Source: Phragmitibacter flavus (GTDB lineage: Bacteria > Verrucomicrobiota > Verrucomicrobiia > Verrucomicrobiales > Verrucomicrobiaceae). From it: 64,000 nucleotides of DNA. Positions 45,677 through 55,307 of this stretch are shown here, piece after piece. The stretch lies in contig NZ_VAUV01000013.1 of NCBI RefSeq assembly GCF_005780165.1, positions 124,001 through 188,000 on the forward strand. Direction: 5' to 3'. The notes under the pieces were generated by a model. The model made no database searches. It saw only the letters and a list, made by a program, of their open reading frames with translations, and was not told where the DNA came from. The translations under genes and the position numbers were made by a program. How positions within the stretch are numbered: the first letter of the stretch is position 1; each line of letters opens with the position of its first letter.

Positions 45677-48187
45677 TCACCTCACCCGCGACAACGCATG
45701 CGCAAAATAATGCTGCGTCACCGATCTCGAAAAATTGGAAAGCGACGTGCTCATGTGTTCACAAAGCGACAACAGATTGCCCGGCTCCCGATCCTCCGCC
45801 TGCGCCAGCGCCGGGAAATGCGTGCTCGCAATGATCGACAACATCCCATCCACCTGCCGTTTCTCATCCCCGATGTTCCCTTCCTGACCATCACGCGGCA
45901 ACTGCGACGCATGACGGCTCATCTGCTGCAACTGCCACATCAACGAACGCGGATTCGTCTCATCCGCGATCAACAAATCCAGGATCGGCGCCAGTTGCGG
46001 CCTTGTGTGATACCGACGCCGGAACGTCATCGCACTGTCGCAAATCTCCAACAACGGACCCAGCACCGCCTCATTGCGCGGACCAGGATGCACCGCCGCC
46101 TTCACCCAGCTCATCAAGTTGTCCGCCCGCTCAACGCGCCGGCCAAGATCCAAAAACCTCCATCCATGACCACGCGTCATATTCTCCATCTCCATTCCCG
46201 AAAACGCCGCCAGATCTAACACCAGCTTGTTCAGCATCAGCAACGCCTCAGGCACACTGAAGCGTTGCGAACGCGGTTGCGAATCCTGCTCCAGCTGGTT
46301 GCACAAACGCCACGTGTCATCGGAAATCCGATCACGCAACGCAAACGCATTGTAACGCAAACGACCGAGCAAATCACGCACCCCGCCATCCTTCTTCCGA
46401 CTCAAAATCAACACCGCCAAACGAGCCAGCAATGCCTTGCCAACTGGCCCACTGCCAAAACGATCCGGCAAATAGCCCAAGCCCACCATCCACGGCACCA
46501 TCGCCTCCAGTTCACGCGTCTGATCCTCGTTCCCCTCCCCCGCCAGCCGCTGCACCACGGCACGTAACAACCTCACAAACCCTTCCAAGCGCTCCGCATA
46601 CCGACCCAGCCAGTAATAATGATCCGCCACCCGACTCGGCACCTCGCCCGCATTCTTCTCCGAACGCATCGACACCACCGGCGGCAACATCAAGGTCAGT
46701 TGCTCCACCGGTGAATCCGAAAGCACCCACGTGTCCTTGCTCACCCCGCCGTTCTGCATCGAAACCACCATGCCCTGAGGTGACGGACTCACCCGCGTCA
46801 ATCCACCCGGCATAACCGCCAGGTCATCGCCATTGGGCACAATGTAACAACGCAACACCAACGGACGCTGCTCCAGCCTGCCCCCGTAAAACACCGGTGC
46901 GGTCGAAAGATTCAACAACTCCTGCGCCGCGTATTCATGCGGAAACGCCCGCATCCTCGACAACAATTCGTCGCGCCGCGCCCCACTCAATTTCGCCCCG
47001 AATTCCGGACGTCCTGCGCCACTCAAAAACGCGCGTTTGATCACATAACGTTCCAGATTGGCCTCCACCTGCTGCAACACTTTCTGCTGCCCACACCACC
47101 ACGTTTCCGCATTCGGCAGCGTCAAATCCTGAGCCAGCAAATGTCGACAAAGACCCGGCAAAAACGGCAGCATCGCCGTCGTCTCCACCACTCCGGTGCC
47201 CACTCCGTTTGCAATTGCCACATTCCCCGCCCGCCAGGCCTCCATCAAACCAGCCACCCCCAACCACGTCTCGCTGCGCAATTCCAAAGGATCACAAAAC
47301 GTATCATCCACCCGACGCAAAATCACATCCACCTGACGCAACCCCTCGAGCGTCTTCAAAAACACCTTACGATCCCGCACCGTCAAATCCGCCCCTTCCA
47401 CCAGCGTGAACCCAAGATACCGCGCCTTATACGCATGCTCGAAATACGTCTCGTTGAGCGGACCCGGCGTCATCAGCACCACCAACGGATCATGCTTGTT
47501 CTGCGGAGCCAGCGACCGCAGGCTGTCCCGCTCAATCTGGAAAAATCCCGCCAGACGTTCCACATTCAGATCGCGAAACTCATCCGGAAACAAACTCGTC
47601 AAAACCACCCGGTTCTCCAAAGCATACCCTTTGCCGGATGGCGCCTGGGTCCGATCCGCCAAAACCCGCCAGCGACCACTCGAATCACGCGCGATGTCCA
47701 CCGCATGATGGAAAAGCGACATCCCGCCCGCCGGCTCAATGCCATGGGCCGCCCGCAGAAACCCCGGATTCGCAAACAGCATCCCCGGAGGCACCCAACC
47801 CTCCTTCAACAAGCGACGCGGACCATACAAATCGCGCACGATCATGCGCAGCAGCTTCGAACGCTGCTTCAACGCCTTCTCCAACCAGTCCCACTCCTTG
47901 GCACCGATCACCAACGGCAGAATGTCCAGCTTCCAATGCCGGTCCGCCGCCTGCGGATCATCATAAATGGTGTAGGTCGCCCCGTGCTCGCGCAGCAGTC
48001 GACTCGCCTCCTCCTGACGCACCGCCAGATCACTGACCTCCATCTGGGCCAGCCCCTCGAGAAAGCCCTTCCAGCTTGCACGCGGCAGTCCATCAGCGCC
48101 GCGAGCTTCATCGAAGCCCGAACCGGTCGCTCTGCACGCCGCCAGCAAAGCCGCGACACTGACATTGGCGGGTGGGGGTTGCATCAT
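45677..48187 (-). CDS. Circularly permuted ATP-grasp type 2 fused to alpha-E domain
   Basis: 836 residues from the ATG at 48187 (GGAAG about 11 bases upstream); a TTG-started frame adds 9. Residues about 60-500 are a CP-ATP-grasp domain (TYTIYDDP, LDILPLVIGAKEWDWLEKALKQRSKLL, ADLTVRDRKVFLKTLEGLRQVDVILRRVDD, NGVGTGVVETTAMLPFLP). Residues about 530-836 are an alpha-E helical domain (VADHYYWLGRYAERLEGFVRLLRAVVQRL, LGRRVERADNLMSWVK). In many genomes these are separate genes (DUF404/407 and DUF403). Proposed activity is ATP-dependent peptide-bond formation. It lies between two transglutaminase genes. Confidence 0.9.
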   Translation of the reverse strand: MMQPPPANVSVAALLAACRATGSGFDEARGADGLPRASWKGFLEGLAQMEVSDLAVRQEEASRLLREHGATYTIYDDPQAADRHWKLDILPLVIGAKEWDWLEKALKQRSKLLRMIVRDLYGPRRLLKEGWVPPGMLFANPGFLRAAHGIEPAGGMSLFHHAVDIARDSSGRWRVLADRTQAPSGKGYALENRVVLTSLFPDEFRDLNVERLAGFFQIERDSLRSLAPQNKHDPLVVLMTPGPLNETYFEHAYKARYLGFTLVEGADLTVRDRKVFLKTLEGLRQVDVILRRVDDTFCDPLELRSETWLGVAGLMEAWRAGNVAIANGVGTGVVETTAMLPFLPGLCRHLLAQDLTLPNAETWWCGQQKVLQQVEANLERYVIKRAFLSGAGRPEFGAKLSGARRDELLSRMRAFPHEYAAQELLNLSTAPVFYGGRLEQRPLVLRCYIVPNGDDLAVMPGGLTRVSPSPQGMVVSMQNGGVSKDTWVLSDSPVEQLTLMLPPVVSMRSEKNAGEVPSRVADHYYWLGRYAERLEGFVRLLRAVVQRLAGEGNEDQTRELEAMVPWMVGLGYLPDRFGSGPVGKALLARLAVLILSRKKDGGVRDLLGRLRYNAFALRDRISDDTWRLCNQLEQDSQPRSQRFSVPEALLMLNKLVLDLAAFSGMEMENMTRGHGWRFLDLGRRVERADNLMSWVKAAVHPGPRNEAVLGPLLEICDSAMTFRRRYHTRPQLAPILDLLIADETNPRSLMWQLQQMSRHASQLPRDGQEGNIGDEKRQVDGMLSIIASTHFPALAQAEDREPGNLLSLCEHMSTSLSNFSRSVTQHYFAHALSRVR

Positions 48188-48233
48188 CAGGCCATCATCT
48201 TCCAAGATCACCAACTACCCATGCCCAGAGTTC

Positions 48234-51200
48234 TCACTCGCGCAAATCAAGCGTGAAAGGAAATTCGCCCGACTTCACCGCCGCAGGCACTTCCAACGGC
48301 CCGCCCGTATGACCAATGGATTCAAAACGCGCCAGGCGACGGCTTTCCGCCTCATACGCATTCACCGGCAACGTCTCGTAACTGCGTCCACCCGGGTGCG
48401 CCACATGATAGCGACAACCGCCCATCGAACGCTGGTTCCAAGTATCCACCAGATCAAACGTCAACGGGGCATCCACACCGATCAGCGGATGCAAACAGTT
48501 CGGCGGCTGCCATGCGCGATACCGCACCCCGCAAACCCCTTCGCCATTGATCCCGGTAGGATGCAAAGGAACACGTTTCCCGTTCACCATCATGGCAAAA
48601 CGGTCGCCGATCATTCCCGAAACCTTCACCTGCAAACGCTCCACCGAGCTGTCCACATAACGCACCACCGATCCGGCCGAGGAATCTTCCCCCAACACAT
48701 GCCAAGGCTCCAGCGCACTGCGCAGTTCTACCTGCACCCCTCTTTGCACAAACTCACCAATGAATGGAAAACGGAACTCAAAGTGCGGCTCAAACCACTC
48801 CTTTTTCATGTGGAATCCACTGCCCTGAAGATCCGACATCACATCACTGAAATCGTCCCACAAAAAGTGCGGCAACATCCAGCGATCATGAATCTCCGTG
48901 CCCCATCTCACCGGCGAACCGCGATACGGTTTCTCCCAGAAATGCGCCACCAAAGCCCGCAAAAGCAACTGCTGCGACACGCTCATGCGCGCATGCGGCG
49001 GCATCTCGTAACTGCGCAACTCCAACAGCCCCAGACGACCCGTGCTCGAATCCGGCGAAAACATCTTGTCGATGCAGAACTCCGCCCGGTGCGTGTTCCC
49101 CGTCGCATCCACCAAAAGGTTGCGGAACAACCGGTCCACTGTCCAGGGCGGCAGATACGCCCCGCCCGGATCCGGCACCTGATTGAACGCCAACTCCAAT
49201 TCATACAAGGAGTCATTGCGCGCCTCATCCACCCGAGGTGCCTGACTGGTCGGCCCGATAAACAAACCGGTGAAAAGGTAGCTCAACGATGGATGATTCT
49301 GCCAGTAGCAAAGCAGCGACTTCAGCAAATCAGGACGACGCAGCACCGGCGAATCCGTCGGCGTCGCCGCACCAATGATGATGTGGTTGCCGCCGCCTGT
49401 GCCCGTGTGCCGACCATCCAGCATGAACTTCTCCGTGCCCAATCTCGTCAAGCGAGCCTCGTCATAAAGCGTCTCGGTCTTCTCGACCAGCTCATCCCAC
49501 GTGGATGAAGGATGCAAATTCACCTCAATGACCCCCGGGTCAGGCGTCACCTTCAAAACCTCAAGCCGCATGTCAAACGGCGGGGTTGAACCCTCAATAA
49601 TCACCGGAAGACTCAGCTGTTTTGCCGTCTCCTCAATCGCCGCCACCAACTCCAGGTAACCTTCCACCTCTTCCACCGGCGGCATGAAGATGTGCAGCCG
49701 ACCCTCGCGCGGCTCCACACACAACGCCGTCCTCACCACCCACGAGGCACTCTCATTCAATGCCGGATCACGACCATGATCCCGCTCCAACGGTGCAAGC
49801 TTCGCCACCTTGGCCAGCTTCGCCGCCACCTCACGAGCCTCCGCACTGCCCTCCACCGCCACATGCAACTGACGCTCCAACAACGGCTTCAACGCCGATG
49901 CCGCCTTGTCTTTGCCCGTTCCCTTAACCGCTCCTTGATTCACCGAAGACGGATGCGGACGCAGTTCGCCCAACGGCAATGGCTTCTCCAACGGATCCTT
50001 CTCATAGGCGATCTCCGCCTCCTCCGGTTTCACCCACGGCAGCGCATCCATCGGCAGGCGGTAACCCATCGGCGAATCACCAGGAATCAAAAACAAGTCC
50101 TTGTCGCGCACCTTCCATGGACCACTCACCCATTCAATCTCCTCACCCTCAGCCTGGCACTTCAGCGGCAATACATAACCCACCACATTTCCCAAACCTT
50201 TGGAAAACAAACGACGCAAACGCTCACGCTCCTGCTTGTCCTTCAGGCGCGCATCCGTCACCTCCACGTTGGCAGGCAACTTCCCTTCGCGCCACAGATA
50301 ATAATAAATGTCCTCATACGCCGGCGTCAGGAAACTCCCCTTCACGCCCAGCACATCCATCAAGCGGTCCGCAAACACTCGTGCCTCGCGCACACCATGC
50401 CCATAATCCTTGGTTTCATCCGCCACCAGCGACTCATCTTTCCAGATCGGCTGCCCATCTTTGCGCCACCAGCAACCCAGCGACCAGCGCGGCAACACTT
50501 CACCCGGATACCATTTGCCCTGTCCATAATGCAGCAGCCCCTTCGAAGGCGCATACCTCGCCCGCATGCGCTTCAGCAACTCTCCCGCCAAGGCCCGTTT
50601 TTTCGGACCCACCGCCGTGAAATTCCACTCCGCCCCGTCCATGTCATCAATCGAAATGAACGTGGGCTCGCCCCCCATCGTCAGGCGCACATCGCCATAC
50701 TTCAAACGTTTGTCCACCGCTCGACCCAACTCCACGATCTTCTGCCACTCCGCTTCCGAATACGGCATCGTCACCCGCGGCGACTCATGAATCCGCGTCA
50801 CGGTCATTTCGTGATGCATCACCGATTCACATTTTTCAATCGCCCCGCTCACCGGCGCGGCCGACATCGGCTCCGGCGTGCATGCCACCGGAATGTGTCC
50901 TTCACCAGCAAACAACCCCGACGTCGGATCAAGCCCGATCCACCCGGCTCCCGGCAGATAAACCTCACACCACGCATGCAAATCGGTAAAATCCACTTCC
51001 GTGCCGCTCGGTCCGTCCAGCGACTTCACATCGGCCTTCAACTGGATCAAATACCCGCTCACAAACCGCGCCGCGAAGCCCAGCCCACGCAACACATTCA
51101 CCAGCAACCAGCCCGAATCCCGACACGATCCGCTCGCCAATTTCAGCGTCTCCTCGGGCGATTGCACCCCGGGTTCCATGCGGATCAAATAACTCACCCG

Positions 51201-51665
51201 GTGCTGCATCTCCGAATTCAGCCCCACGAGGTAGTCAATCGTCCGCATCTTCGGCTTCGCCTTCCACTCCACAACCATCGCCTCCACCAGCGGCCCCACC
51301 TCCGCCATTTCCAAATACGGCGCAATGTCCTTCTTCAGCCACGCTTCATACACAAACGGCGACTCCTCCGCATACTCCTCGAGGAAAAAGTCGAACGGAT
51401 TGTAAACCGACATCTCCGCCACCAGATCCACCGTCACATCCAGACACTGCGTTTTTTCTGGAAAAACCAGCCGCGCCAGGTAGTTCGCATGGGAATCCTG
51501 CTGCCAGTTGATGAAATGTTTCGAGGGCTCGACCTTCAGCGAATAGCTCAAAATTTTGGTCCGACAATGCGGCGCAGGACGCAATCGGATCGTCTGGGGA
51601 CCCAGCGTCACGCTGCGGTCATAGGTGTAGGTGGTGCGGTGATGGAGGGCAGCGTGAATCGACAT
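48234..51665 (-). CDS. Large transglutaminase with DUF2126 domain
   Basis: 1143 residues from the ATG at 51665, which begins the family sequence MSIHAALHHRTTYTYDR; the frame runs 18 codons further upstream. Residues 1-300 are a transglutaminase N-domain and core with Cys181 (SGSCRDSGW), His230 (DLHAWCEV) and Asp246 (GLDPTSG). The remainder is DUF2126 (RLTMGGEPTFISIDDMDG, TGGGNHIIIGAATPTDSPVLRRPDLL, LPPWTVDRLFRNLLVD, GGRSYETLPVNAYEAE), which has a glutamine-synthetase-like feel but no known role. It is the first gene of the trio with the ATP-grasp/alpha-E gene (46-base gap) and the smaller transglutaminase. Confidence 0.92.
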   Translation of the reverse strand: MSIHAALHHRTTYTYDRSVTLGPQTIRLRPAPHCRTKILSYSLKVEPSKHFINWQQDSHANYLARLVFPEKTQCLDVTVDLVAEMSVYNPFDFFLEEYAEESPFVYEAWLKKDIAPYLEMAEVGPLVEAMVVEWKAKPKMRTIDYLVGLNSEMQHRVSYLIRMEPGVQSPEETLKLASGSCRDSGWLLVNVLRGLGFAARFVSGYLIQLKADVKSLDGPSGTEVDFTDLHAWCEVYLPGAGWIGLDPTSGLFAGEGHIPVACTPEPMSAAPVSGAIEKCESVMHHEMTVTRIHESPRVTMPYSEAEWQKIVELGRAVDKRLKYGDVRLTMGGEPTFISIDDMDGAEWNFTAVGPKKRALAGELLKRMRARYAPSKGLLHYGQGKWYPGEVLPRWSLGCWWRKDGQPIWKDESLVADETKDYGHGVREARVFADRLMDVLGVKGSFLTPAYEDIYYYLWREGKLPANVEVTDARLKDKQERERLRRLFSKGLGNVVGYVLPLKCQAEGEEIEWVSGPWKVRDKDLFLIPGDSPMGYRLPMDALPWVKPEEAEIAYEKDPLEKPLPLGELRPHPSSVNQGAVKGTGKDKAASALKPLLERQLHVAVEGSAEAREVAAKLAKVAKLAPLERDHGRDPALNESASWVVRTALCVEPREGRLHIFMPPVEEVEGYLELVAAIEETAKQLSLPVIIEGSTPPFDMRLEVLKVTPDPGVIEVNLHPSSTWDELVEKTETLYDEARLTRLGTEKFMLDGRHTGTGGGNHIIIGAATPTDSPVLRRPDLLKSLLCYWQNHPSLSYLFTGLFIGPTSQAPRVDEARNDSLYELELAFNQVPDPGGAYLPPWTVDRLFRNLLVDATGNTHRAEFCIDKMFSPDSSTGRLGLLELRSYEMPPHARMSVSQQLLLRALVAHFWEKPYRGSPVRWGTEIHDRWMLPHFLWDDFSDVMSDLQGSGFHMKKEWFEPHFEFRFPFIGEFVQRGVQVELRSALEPWHVLGEDSSAGSVVRYVDSSVERLQVKVSGMIGDRFAMMVNGKRVPLHPTGINGEGVCGVRYRAWQPPNCLHPLIGVDAPLTFDLVDTWNQRSMGGCRYHVAHPGGRSYETLPVNAYEAESRRLARFESIGHTGGPLEVPAAVKSGEFPFTLDLRE

Positions 51666-51750
51666 GGGCAATGCACTAAAGCACTCCTCATGCCGAATTG
51701 CCTGTTTCGATTTCGACAAATCGCATAAAAACCTGATGTGATCGTTCCAA

Positions 51751-54225
51751 TCAGCGGCCGTTTCCCAAAAGATGCCTCATCAAAAAGTTGGCGCGTTTCA
51801 TTTTGCCGAACGCTGTTTCTGCCGCGCCGTGACCTGTATTGATCACCGTCACCATCTCAAAATCCTTCCCGCCTTTCTGCAAAGCCCCCGCCAGTTGCAG
51901 AGTTGAAGCAGGATCCACATTGGAGTCCAACTCCCCTACGATCAGCATCAATTCGCCGCGCAGTTTCGACGCATGCACGACATTTGAACTGCGTTCATAA
52001 GCCTCATCGACGGGCCATCCCATCCAGGCTTCATTCCACCATATTTTGTCCATCCGATTGTCGTGACATCCACAGTCCGCCACGCCCACCTTGTAAAAAT
52101 CCCCATGATGCAACAAGGCTGCGACCGTGCTCTGCCCCCCGGCGCTTCCGCCATAGATACCAACCCGTTCAAGATCCATCCACGGACGCTCGCCCGCCGC
52201 AGCCTTTATCCAGGCTTTCCGGTCTGGAAATCCCGAGTCCGCCAAATTTTTCCAGGCCAAATCATGAAATGCCTTTGAGCGCCAGTTCGTTCCCATCCCG
52301 TCGATTTTCACCACCACAAATCCATTCTCCGCCATCTCCTGCATCCCCGACCACGCGTGGTGAGCCTTCGGCACAAAATGCCCATGAGGTCCCGCATAAA
52401 TTTCCTCCACCACCGGATACTTTTTCGCCGGATCGAAATTCGACGGCTTGATGATCGCCCCATAAATCGGCGTTTTTCCATCCCTGCCCGCCGCCACAAA
52501 CCGCTCGACTCTCCCCAACCCTAACTGGCGCAAAGCCGCATCATCGGCGCGGGCGATCTCTGCAATTCGATCACCTGTCTGTGCATCCCGCAGTTCCGTC
52601 ACCGGCGGCTGATCCACCCTTGACCACGTCGCCACCAATCGCTTTTTGTCGGGTGAAAACTCCACGCGCTGCGTCCCGTCTCCATCGGTCAACGCCACCC
52701 AATCCGAACCATCAAAATTCACTCTGGCCAGATGTTCATGATAAGGATCCTGCCCTTTCATCCCCACGATTTTTAACAACAATCGACGCCCCTCCTCGTC
52801 CACCTCCAAAACCTCGCGAACATTCCATTCCCCTCGTGTGATCTGCGTTTTGATCCCGCCCGCCGCCTCATCGATCAAATAGAGATGATTGAATCCATCC
52901 CGTTCTGAAGCCCAGATCATCTCACGAGTGTTCGCCAGATGCTTCAGAAAAAACTTCTGGGAATAATCAATGAACGTCCGGCTCGCCTCCTCATGAATCA
53001 ACCTCACCTTCCCCGACGTGGAATCCACGGAAAGCAACCGCATCACCTGATGCCCTCGCTGATTGTAAACGAATGAAAATGCCGATGAATCGGCCGTCCA
53101 TGCCAGTTCGCTGATCGACCACGGATTATCAAACCAACCATCACCCACTTTGATCTCGCCACGCCCCTCAATTTCAAACAATCGCGGTTTGGGCTGACTG
53201 ATCTCATCCCCTGCCTTCGCATAATCGACCGTTCGCAACTTCGGCTGCAGTTGATCCTTCGGCGAGGATTCCACCAGATGAATCTGACGCAGTTTTACCG
53301 GCTTCGCCCGAAATGCCACCAGGTGTTTTGAATCAGGCGACCATTTGAATGGACCCTGATAGCGATCTTCCGCCGCTCCATCGCGACTTAAAAAGATCAC
53401 CTCGCCTCCCTGCACCGGCTCAATCACCAGGTTATTCTCTCGAATCGACGCCCGCCATTGTCCATCTGGCGAAACATTTTCACGGCGCTCTTGCGGCTCC
53501 GTCACCTTGCCTGTGATTTTCGCCAGCCCTCGAAAATCAGGCGCACGCACCACCGCCAGTTCCTCCCCTGCATCATCCGTCATCAACCAGCGATGCCCCC
53601 CGAAGGTTTGCAAAACCCGCTCGCTCCCCGCTTCCACCTCCCCGTAGGAAACCTTGCCTCCATCACGCTTCAACCACCACAACTTGATCACCTCACTCAT
53701 CTCATTCCTCACCCTCAACAAGGTCGCCGGACCATCACGATGTTTCCCTTTCGCACCTTGTTTGGGAGCCTGTAGTATCAAGGGTTTTGGCGGTGTTTCA
53801 TCAACTGCCAGTTCCCCGCTTTGGACATCAAACACCCAAGCGCGTCCCAACGCCAGAAATTGCAACCGCCTTCCTTCCCGCCCCAGGTCCACTTGTTCCA
53901 GCGGAAGCTTTTTTGCCTCCACGGTTTTGCCCGTCGCCGTCGCCAGCAAACGCGCCAACAGGTCGTGATCGAAAGCCAGCCCCTTCCGTCCATTTATCAG
54001 ACCCACGGTAAAAAATTCATGCCCGTCCATCGAAGTGTCCAAGCGGCAGACCAACGGGCCCCCTTCACTTGACCAAAAACACCGCACCTCATCCCCCAAC
54101 ACTGCGCGCATCGCCGCTTTTTTCAATGCCTCCACCCTTTTACCCTTACCATGATCACGCAAGTCTACCTCCGCACCCAACGGCATCCCCCACATCATCA
54201 CGCCTACCCAGAGCAAAGTTCTCAT
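51751..54225 (-). CDS. Exported S9-family peptidase (DPP IV/prolyl oligopeptidase type)
   Basis: 824 residues. Signal peptide (LLWVGVMMWGMPLGA), N-terminal DPP IV-like propeller to about 560 (NVSPDGQWRASIRENNLVI, ISELAWTADSSAFSFVYNQRGHQ, IWASERDGFNHLYLID). The C-terminal hydrolase has Ser694 in GGSAGG, Asp767 or Asp771 in GELDSNVDP and His799 in NTGHGAAE. It probably releases dipeptides or degrades peptides in the periplasm. The gene stands alone. Confidence 0.92.
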   Translation of the reverse strand: MRTLLWVGVMMWGMPLGAEVDLRDHGKGKRVEALKKAAMRAVLGDEVRCFWSSEGGPLVCRLDTSMDGHEFFTVGLINGRKGLAFDHDLLARLLATATGKTVEAKKLPLEQVDLGREGRRLQFLALGRAWVFDVQSGELAVDETPPKPLILQAPKQGAKGKHRDGPATLLRVRNEMSEVIKLWWLKRDGGKVSYGEVEAGSERVLQTFGGHRWLMTDDAGEELAVVRAPDFRGLAKITGKVTEPQERRENVSPDGQWRASIRENNLVIEPVQGGEVIFLSRDGAAEDRYQGPFKWSPDSKHLVAFRAKPVKLRQIHLVESSPKDQLQPKLRTVDYAKAGDEISQPKPRLFEIEGRGEIKVGDGWFDNPWSISELAWTADSSAFSFVYNQRGHQVMRLLSVDSTSGKVRLIHEEASRTFIDYSQKFFLKHLANTREMIWASERDGFNHLYLIDEAAGGIKTQITRGEWNVREVLEVDEEGRRLLLKIVGMKGQDPYHEHLARVNFDGSDWVALTDGDGTQRVEFSPDKKRLVATWSRVDQPPVTELRDAQTGDRIAEIARADDAALRQLGLGRVERFVAAGRDGKTPIYGAIIKPSNFDPAKKYPVVEEIYAGPHGHFVPKAHHAWSGMQEMAENGFVVVKIDGMGTNWRSKAFHDLAWKNLADSGFPDRKAWIKAAAGERPWMDLERVGIYGGSAGGQSTVAALLHHGDFYKVGVADCGCHDNRMDKIWWNEAWMGWPVDEAYERSSNVVHASKLRGELMLIVGELDSNVDPASTLQLAGALQKGGKDFEMVTVINTGHGAAETAFGKMKRANFLMRHLLGNGR

Positions 54226-54279
54226 CTTCGAAATCGGTCTTCACTCAACGCGTTTCATTCCATCTCTCTTCCATTTCCA

Positions 54280-54326
54280 CCAAAACAAAACACCCTTGTA
54301 AGGACGAACATTCCTTCACAAGGGTG
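54280..54326 (-). terminator. Long hairpin, probable minus-strand terminator of the ompA remnant
   Basis: CACCCTTGTAAGGA-CGAACAT-TCCTTCACAAGGGTG (one bulged C) at 54291-54326. On the minus strand it is followed by TTTTGTTTTGG. It lies 42 bases beyond the stop of the ompA 3' remnant, so it probably terminated the original full gene. The remaining bases of the 54226-54575 gap show no gene. Confidence 0.65.
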
Positions 54327-54368
54327 CTTGAATCGATAACTCCGGCTAGACTGAACTAACCCCAACCC

Positions 54369-54519
54369 TTACTGCTCCACCAGCTCCACCCGACGGTTCT
54401 TGGCCCGGCCTTCTTCAGTCCCGTTCGTCGCCACCGGGCAATACAATCCGGAACCATGCGAGCGACGCGACCTGGGACGCATTGCCCCGTCCTGACTTTA
54501 CGAGTGGCATACTCACTCG
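54369..54519 (-). pseudogene. Truncated 3' end of an OmpA-family gene (copy of the 59638 gene tail)
   Basis: 54369-54461 encodes, on the minus strand, the last ~31 residues of the OmpA-family protein at 59638-60636 (SHGSGLYCPV...RRVELVEQ) with identical amino acids. About five bases differ, all silent, plus TAA instead of TAG. Beyond 54462 similarity breaks into scrambled pieces (GAGCGACGCGACC; GCATACTCACTCG at 54507-54519 matches the parent's next segment). There is no start and no OmpA core. It is the relic of a second, recently functional ompA paralogue. Confidence 0.85.
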
Positions 54520-54575
54520 ATAAATGATAGTTTCTCCGTGGAAAACACTTCACACCTAACCCCAGTAAAATTTGC

Positions 54576-55307
54576 ATGCTTGACCTCCGCTTTTTTCTTG
54601 CCGTCCCTACTATCTCGGCGGCATTGTCGGTGATCCAAGCCGAATCTCCCGCCCCATCTTTCAAGGTGCTGGAGCAAACACAAATCGTCGAACCCAGCGG
54701 GCGCAAAGTCACTTTCAAACGTGTGGAACCTCCTGTATCCCCGCCCCGCCCTGCCCCGGAACCGGCCCCCGTCATCAATCCGATGCAACCCTCCAAACCG
54801 ATGCACGTTTTGCTCGTCTCGTGCACGGTCTATCCCGGCCCCATTACTGAACTGCGCTGGGGTTCTGGTGACACCAAGCATCATGCTTTCAGTAATGTCG
54901 ATTTTTTGGACATTGCCGGTATCGGCCATTTTGAAACGACCGATTCCATTCACGGAGTGGTCCTTGGAATCGGCACCGACAAAGCATCGGCCCGTTCCGC
55001 TAATCAACCTGCGCTGCCAGCACTTACAGGATTTACCGGCAGCCACGCCCAATATCTTTTACTGCCAACCGACAAGAAACAAGCGCCGAATGATCCCGAC
55101 TTGGAGGCAATGGATGCCCTGCATGCATTTTACGATGCCAACAAGGCAGCCTTGAAACAGCAACGCAGCGAACGCGAAGCAGCTAATACGGTTCGCTTAG
55201 AGCAAGAACTGCTCCGACAAGAGGAGCCAAAACCCGACACCATCATCCATTTCTGGCCCATCAAGAGCCAAACACACCCCTCCACCTCTACGGAGGTGAA
55301 GCCGTGA
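54576..55307 (+). CDS. Exported unknown protein, first gene of a four-gene overlapping operon
   Basis: 243 residues. Signal peptide (FFLAVPTISAALSVIQA), a proline-rich linker (about residues 50-72: PPVSPPRPAPEPAPV), then a domain of about 110 residues (MHVLLVSCTVYPGPITELRWGSGD, FLDIAGIGHFETTD) and a charged coiled-coil-like helix near the end (LKQQRSEREAANTVRLEQEL). No known family recognised. Its stop overlaps the GTG start of the next gene (GTGA). Base composition is balanced between strands, unlike most of the window. Confidence 0.8.
   Translation: MLDLRFFLAVPTISAALSVIQAESPAPSFKVLEQTQIVEPSGRKVTFKRVEPPVSPPRPAPEPAPVINPMQPSKPMHVLLVSCTVYPGPITELRWGSGDTKHHAFSNVDFLDIAGIGHFETTDSIHGVVLGIGTDKASARSANQPALPALTGFTGSHAQYLLLPTDKKQAPNDPDLEAMDALHAFYDANKAALKQQRSEREAANTVRLEQELLRQEEPKPDTIIHFWPIKSQTHPSTSTEVKP

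Noticed and set aside
49692-51728. 678-codon plus-strand ORF opposite the DUF2126 transglutaminase
   Set aside because: Arg/His/Leu-rich shadow; the opposite strand carries intact catalytic motifs.
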